Both the position numbers and the translations under genes were made by a program. This document shows, piece by piece, positions 58,311 through 64,000 of a DNA stretch of 64,000 nucleotides (position 1 is the first letter of the stretch; the number at the start of each line of letters is the position of its first letter). The notes under the pieces were generated by a model that ran no database searches, had not been told where the DNA came from, and saw only the letters and a program-made list of their open reading frames with translations. The stretch lies in the NCBI GenBank assembly GCA_947095585.1, contig OX352761.1, forward strand, positions 112,393,890 to 112,457,889, given 5' to 3'. Source of the stretch: Nephrocerus scutellatus (taxonomy: Eukaryota > Arthropoda > Insecta > Diptera > Pipunculidae).

Positions 58311-60769
58311 TAGCTCCGACCTCAAAAACAGATATTTTGGCGACTATTACCAAATAAAAAAGGACTTTGTGGCGTGTTTCGATGAATACATAAAAGTTTG
58401 TACCCGAAAAACGAAGTTTTTTTTAGATTGACTTCTTTTAAATTTAAACAAATGTTAATAACGGTGATAATAAAAAAAAGTATTTATATTTTATGCTTAA
58501 GATGAGCAACTGGTTGTTGTATGCTTTTGGTTGAATAATTGGTTGAATGAAGTAATGACTTAATATCTTTTGTAAGTAGTATGCTGAAGGATTTTAACTC
58601 GGTGGGTGTCAATAGAAATATCGATCCATTACGCGATTAGCCAACCTATATATACGTTGTGCAGCATATAGCAAAATGAGTATGTTTTGTTTATTATTAA
58701 TGCATAAATCTCCTCATTGTCACATGTGAAATAGTCACGAGTATATTATAATATATTTATGTTCTGAAAGTGAAATAAAAAGTACACAAATTATTTTTTA
58801 TTTTTTTATTCTTCTATTGTGCCCCACTGGTTATTCTTAATTAATATATTAACCGCATACCTCATTATACTCCCAAGAAGCCTGGTAACATACCTCGTTC
58901 GAAAAAATAAAAAACGGCATCGCTGCTTCTGATAATCGGGTTTTAATTTAGAAGGGGTTTTTATCGTCCTCATCCCTCTTCCGCATAACTTTGATGAATT
59001 AGACGCAATCAACTGTCTGTTTCATTTGCAGGATAGAATTAGGAGTTCTCTTTATTTGTTTCGGTTTTGAGTTATATTTGCAAACCTTCTTAAACAAAAC
59101 AGTCAGTAACTTTGCTACCCATCGTCGTCGGGCTATGTAACTTACTTTTTATAAAAATTATTCAACAAGAGACCACGATAAGCCATTGATTCCTTATATA
59201 ATTTATCAAGCTCACGCATTGTCAATTTATGAAATGTTAAGTGGTAGTAAAACACAGAAAACAATGTGATTTGTGATTGAAATAAGAAAAACTTCTAAAT
59301 AAATAAACTCTACATGTAATAATTAATACAAAACAATAAGCAATTAAGGAGCAATAAGAAGTCCTTAGCTAAATAACTTCACACCTTCTTTTTGTAAGAA
59401 TCGATCCCGTTCATCGTAATCACTTGGTGATGAGAATGTAATCAGAATGGACATTTTTCGGAGGCAATCTCACGTTTTCTCAATTAATTGTTGCCTTAAA
59501 ATAAAAGTTTCGACACGAATTGGAAATATTTGATATAAAAAAATCTAACACTGAATTCAACTAAATTGTGCGAGTGGATTGTTCAGAAGATAAAGTTATT
59601 AGAAATTATTAATTGCAAATTAATTCTCTTTCTAAATGAAATTGATGTGGTCCTTATCAGTCTCTTTCAGTTAGAGGATTCATTTGCAGTAAATAAGTTT
59701 TAATGACTTTAATCTTATGACATTTATTACCTTCGAAGTGGCGAGGGTGATAATGATAGAGAGAGAAATTCTAAATATCAAACATGTCTAGAATATAACT
59801 TTAATGATATGGGCGGTAAACCAAATAGGAGGTAATATGTCTCCGCACAGCTTGCACGACGTCTAACACATGGACATGAAGACATTGGTACACATATTGT
59901 TATTCCAATGAGATTCGAGTATGTGCAGTAAAATTGTTTTATGCACTGTCAGTTAAATGTTGACTTGCTAACCAAAATTTTGTTAACCCTTATGATGCCA
60001 TAAAAATGTACACCTTCTCTCTGTCGTAGGTAGTACAGGATACTCATGTTGAAAAATAGCGTAGCTAACCTTTTTGTGCAAATGTGTATTTTTCTAAAAA
60101 ATAAGTATAATTAGTACAGCCGCTTTTAATAATAACTCGATCTGGTATATAAGCTCTAAATTTATAAACAATAAAAGTGTATTAGCAGTATTTAAATCAA
60201 ATATTTTTATGATACCAGAAGTGTTCATTTCGGTGCAGTGCAGTGGCAATTGTAAGTAATTATTCGTAAACGGTACGCTACTTGGTCAGTGAGAGTGCAA
60301 GTCGATAAATATAGGACAAGGAGGTTTTGTGCATGTAAGAACACTTTTTCAGCATTTTAGTAAAAGCAGGCAGGATTTCTAAAGAGGTTGGGTAGATTTT
60401 ATAAAAATATGGGTTGCAATTTTTTTAAATAAGTTATTGTAGCGGGCAGTTCTATAGTATGGAACAAACAAACAATGATTTCCATGTCAAAAACTTGGAA
60501 ATTTACTTGGACCTTGCGCGTTTTGTTCGCTAAGTAGGAGAAGATTCTTGTCGAAGTCTTGGAGGCTTTTGGGAAGAAATGGATATTGAAGCTTAAGGAA
60601 TTCTTCGAAAGCTGCAAAGATTAGATTTATGGTGTTTTTCGTCCACTGTACTACAAAACAAGAAAAACTAGCCATAGTACTATTTGTAGCATTAACACAA
60701 TGCTGTGAAGCTTTTTTAATGAGCAGAAAGAAAATTTCAAATATTTCAAGAATTTAACAAAGAAAATCC
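58311..60769. other. AT-rich stretch, no gene recognised
   Basis: About 2.5 kb, very AT-rich, with no supported exon, RNA gene or repeat. Confidence 0.45.
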
Positions 60770-61130
60770 TCAGTCATTAAAGGGAACGAGGCAGCAGACC
60801 TCTGTGCAAGAGGGGGTGCGGAAGAGACCTTCACTGGTCCCTAGTCAAGAATTGACTACAGCAAGAGCCATCTCAAAAACAAGATAGAAGATTGGGCAAA
60901 TAACGCCATGGAGACTGAATGGGAATCATCAACTACGATGAAACAAACCAAAAAGCTTCTCAAATACAACATTGAAAACACAAACAAAGCAATGGAGTTA
61001 AACCGATATGCACTCAGATCCCTTGTCTGGTATATGAAGGGACATGGCCCATTTAATGGCCACCTAATAAAAATGGGGAAATCCCAAACAGAAATCCCAT
61101 CTGGGACGCACAATAGACCTTAAAGTCGCA
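60770..61130 (+). mobile_element. RNase H-type LINE remnant, copy 5 (RNase H end and C terminus)
   Basis: The plus strand reads IKGNEAADLCARGGAEETFT (60778-60838) with the last RNase H Asp, a stop, then SHLKNKIEDWANNAMETEWE then SSTTMKQTKKLL, LNRYALRSLVWYMKGHGPFN and GHLIKMGKSQTEI. This matches the post-RNase H tail in which ...GHGPxxxHLxxxG precedes the Cys knuckle. It stops before the knuckle. Confidence 0.8.
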
Positions 61131-61244
61131 GTGCACAAGGCTTGCCAGCCCATCAACAATAAATAAAAGTCTTTAATTAAGCTATTAGATTTAATAAAAC
61201 AAATAAAATAAACAGTAGTGGAAGTCTTTAACTGGAGTTTCGGT

Positions 61245-61368
61245 ATTGAACCCTAAGCTGTTTGTGGAAGTTGCTCAACTGTCGAAGAGACAAATCATTC
61301 CTTATAATTGAACCCTACACTGTTTGTGGAAGCTGCTCAATTGTCGATAAGATAAGGCATTCTTTGCA
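61245..61368 (+). repeat. 62-bp tandem duplication, two units
   Basis: ATTGAACCCTAAGCTGTTTG (61245) and ATTGAACCCTACACTGTTTG (61307) start units that share GGAAG(T/C)TGCTCAA(C/T)TGTCGA and a similar end. About 85 percent identical by eye. Confidence 0.87.
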
Positions 61369-62864
61369 ATGCATGACCGAATACAGGTCGAAAAGACTAA
61401 TTAACGAATATTTCCTTGAATAATTCAGTAGTCAAGTAACACATCAGCCGTCAAGAATCCATCTAGATACAAAATACGCAGACCTTTTCCATGTCATGTC
61501 TAAAGAGCTCATCAAATAATTAAAAGTCAAAAGTGAATTTAATATTTATCATACAAATGCAATTAGAAGTCAACAACAGCAAAAAAAAAGTATGAAATAA
61601 GCAAGGAAATAACTTCAAAAGACCCCGACCCCCTAAAATGATCCTGATCATCTTCCGAAGGAGGGGAATTTACGCCGACGGGTAAAGTACGACTTCTAAA
61701 CTTTAAGTCAGTAAAAGAGGAACATCGAAAGCATTGCGATGGCAAATTAGAAAATCAAATAAAAGTTTAACTTTCCGGTAAAATTTGACAAATTGGCGTA
61801 GTGGTGTTCGAAAGGGGGTGTAGTCACTGAGAAAAAAACAAAGTAATTACACGTTTAATTGAATTGAATCTTAAAAATATGTTTAATTCGCTCCAAGTTC
61901 ACATTATGCTTCGTATTCTCCTGGGATACCAAAAGGAAGAAGAACAAGTAGAATACGAAAAAAACGAAAGATTGTAAGCAACGCAAGATAGGTCCGTGTT
62001 ATTAATTGAAGAAAAAATATGCTAATTTAATAATCCTCTGAGTGAGAGCGAGCGCAAGGAGGTGAGTGAGTGAGGATAGAAAGAAAGTAAAACCGAGACT
62101 TATGCATTTCACTTTTTCCAGCATATGAAGCACGTAGTTCAATCGTAATTAACTTTAAAAAAAAAGTCGAGAGTCCCTTTATTAGGTTTGTATCGCATTT
62201 TCCCCTGTTGAATATTTATGCGATATTTTTAAAAGGACATTATTAGTCGGTCGGGCGATGTTGTTTCTTTTCTTTATCTTTTTTGTTGTTGTTGCTGTTA
62301 AATTGGCAGCGGTATCGCAAGCGCTCGTCTTAAATGTTGAATAGATAATTAAATTGTTTTGCATGTCCTGCGAGCTGTAAGATAAGCGAAATTACCGCTC
62401 TCCGGTCATCCAGGAGCATTCAGTGAATTATGTGTTTTCAATATTAATCAGTCAGTCATTAGGGATCTTTTTCAGGTTTTATTTCCACTTTGCCATTAGG
62501 GTGTATAAAAGCTTACCATTTAAACATTATAAATGCAAATTTTCCGTTTTTAGTCCTACTCTCAAAGTGCCGCTTACCATCAAATGCCATGAAATGTGTG
62601 CAGCTATCTTGAAGATAAAATTTGACATCATAACAAGTCACGAGAAGAGGTAGGTAGTATTTAAAAGAGTGGTGGTAAAATACCATCAAGTTATTGTGAA
62701 ATATTGGTAAGATTGATACCAAAGGGATTAAAAGTTGTAAAGGCAAACGAATAGCTACAAAAGAATTTGAATCTTTTTCAGCGAATAGGTTCATTTTTGT
62801 ATTAATGGCTTTGTTAATAAGTAAAATATGTATTATTTGAAGCAACAAGCCTGTCACATGTGTT
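61369..62864. other. AT-rich stretch, no gene recognised
   Basis: About 1.5 kb, no supported feature. Confidence 0.45.
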
Positions 62865-63455
62865 TCAAGAAACTTTATTGCATCGACAAAAAGTGACCGC
62901 GTGGTGTGGATTTAATGCCAGTATTGAGGTTGGAATGATCGCCATGTTACGGTAAAAGGAGTTCGCTATCGTGACATGTTCGAAGATTTTTTTTGGCCAG
63001 AATTGGATGGACTTAACATCAATGATATGTGATTTCAACAAGATGATGCCACATGCCACACAGCTGGTCAATCAATTTTTCTATTGAAGGAGAAGTAATC
63101 GTGTAATCTCGAGAAATATTCCGGTCGAATAGCCAGCTCGCTAATGCGTTGGATTTCTTTTTATGGATTTACGTTAGGTCATTGGTTTATGACAACAAAC
63201 CAAAAACGTTAGAGAAGCAGAAGTAAGAAAAAGTAATATAGAGCGCGGAATTGGAAACGTTCCGGCCAATATGTGTAGAAAAGTGGTGGAAAATTAGTTC
63301 CAAATATTCGATCGCTTCAAGCAAGCGGTAGTCATATGAATGAGATGGAATTCCATACTTTGTGTTTTACACCAAAAACAAATATCAGCCAAATATCTCA
63401 ATTATTTTATGTTTTATTTAAATACAAAAATATTATGTCCTTATTGAAAAACCCT
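62865..63455 (+). mobile_element. Mariner-like remnant with the same 3' terminal repeat as the 0.9-1.4 kb copy
   Basis: The plus strand reads HRQKVTAWCGFNASIEVG (62885-62935), HVTVKGVRYRDMFEDFFWPE then LDGLNINDM, a stop, FQQDDATCHTAGQSIFLLKE (63030-63090), degenerate ISFYGFT and SLVYDNKPKTLEKQ, ending MNEMEFHT (63337-63360). The second catalytic Asp (QQDDA) remains. The N-terminal half with the HTH and first Asp is absent. The terminal repeat TTATTGAAAAACCCT at 63441-63455 is identical to 1421-1435. Confidence 0.85.
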
Positions 63456-63651
63456 TTATCTTCACTGCTTCTAGAGCCTACCGCAAAAGAGCTTCCAACC
63501 ATCATTTAAACGGCTTCTTGTCACCTCTCAAAATCCAGGTAGCAACACATTAGATGTTGAATTGACAGCACTTTTTCTTCACATAGCAGACTTTTGTAGA
63601 ATTTAGGATTTCTTTGATTTATTCTCCTTATGTATGGTGCGGGAAGCTATG

Positions 63652-63690
63652 ATCGGACCCCGGTTGCAGAGCCAAATATGATGATAATGG
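63652..63690 (+). mobile_element. RTE LINE 3'-end fragment
   Basis: CGGACCCCGGTTGCAGAGCC then AAATATGATGATAATG matches the extreme 3' end of the RTE insertion at 38168-38203 with one substitution before the tail. Confidence 0.75.
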
Positions 63691-64000
63691 TGCGGTCAAT
63701 ACTTTATTTGCTTGGTTAACCTACCCTTATTTTAATAAAAAAAAACAAGACTAGCGAAACGTGTTACAGTGCATTAGTTGGGCTACGGTGTTTATAACCT
63801 TTGTGAACTTAAACTACTTCTAATTGTTTATATTCAAAACCCCAACATATAGCCTTTATATGAGGTATTTTTACAGCTTTATGTCATTAGCTCAAGATTT
63901 AGGTGCTCTTAAATGTTCTTGATAGACTATAGGGTTCCTTATCCTTTAAAATTGTATCTCCAGAGTTTTCTTACCTACACAGGCGGGCGATGTTAAATAA
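63691..64000. other. No gene recognised
   Basis: AT-rich, no supported feature to the window end. Confidence 0.4.

Noticed and set aside
57959..58353. Opposing open frames across the satellite (91 and 84 aa)
   Set aside because: They are translations of repeated satellite monomers, including CHTRH-type repeats, and not genes.

Overview
The window looks like a piece of a gene-poor, AT-rich insect genome, most likely a higher fly. The evidence is a 58-bp spliceosomal intron in a recognisable nuclear gene, a DD41D (rosa-type) mariner and DD34D mariners, and jockey-, RTE-, CR1-like and RNase H-bearing LINEs of the kinds common in flies. The exact species cannot be read from the sequence. A tephritid-like fly is a guess resting only on the mobile-element repertoire.

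Only one host gene can be supported: mRpS18C, a mitochondrial small-subunit ribosomal protein, on the minus strand at the extreme left (118-631, two exons). The other 63 kb carries no coding exon that I can defend. It may be intergenic or lie inside a large intron of a gene whose exons are outside the window.

The rest is a graveyard of mobile DNA separated by AT-rich sequence. (1) Four mariner remnants: 870-1437, 41045-41776, 42871-43640 and 62865-63455. (2) Seven decayed copies of RNase H-type (I/R1/LOA-like) LINEs: plus strand 2360-4916, 20190-22440, 25470-27080, 47470-48345, 60770-61130; minus strand 15290-17110, 51915-54240. (3) One jockey-clade LINE (11690-12845, minus). (4) RTE-type LINE pieces: 6775-7985, 24215-24430, 30295-30515, 31060-31905, 33808-34205, 38022-38201, 48355-48690, 63652-63690. 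(5) Two CR1/jockey-like RT pieces (38300-38830, 48870-49175). (6) A BEL/Pao-like integrase tail (about 44600-44865).

Three less ordinary layers sit on top. One is a tRNA-derived SINE family with an (ATT)n tail, present in at least five pieces. The second is a repeat with a conserved core near ACGACCTAGAGAGCTGAAATT and GCGTGT-rich spacers, forming an irregular 1-kb array at 57.3-58.3 kb and recurring in opposite orientation at 37.8-38.3 kb and 48.8 kb. The third is a 146-bp MITE with 38-bp inverted repeats that sits just before the YADD motif of a LINE. There are also a degenerate 7-8-bp minisatellite at 35.2 kb and two young tandem duplications at 39.4 and 61.3 kb.

None of the mobile elements is intact: every copy has frameshifts, stops, internal deletions or lost catalytic residues. 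I found no CRISPR array, operon, phage or other prokaryotic system. The points of interest are repeat biology.
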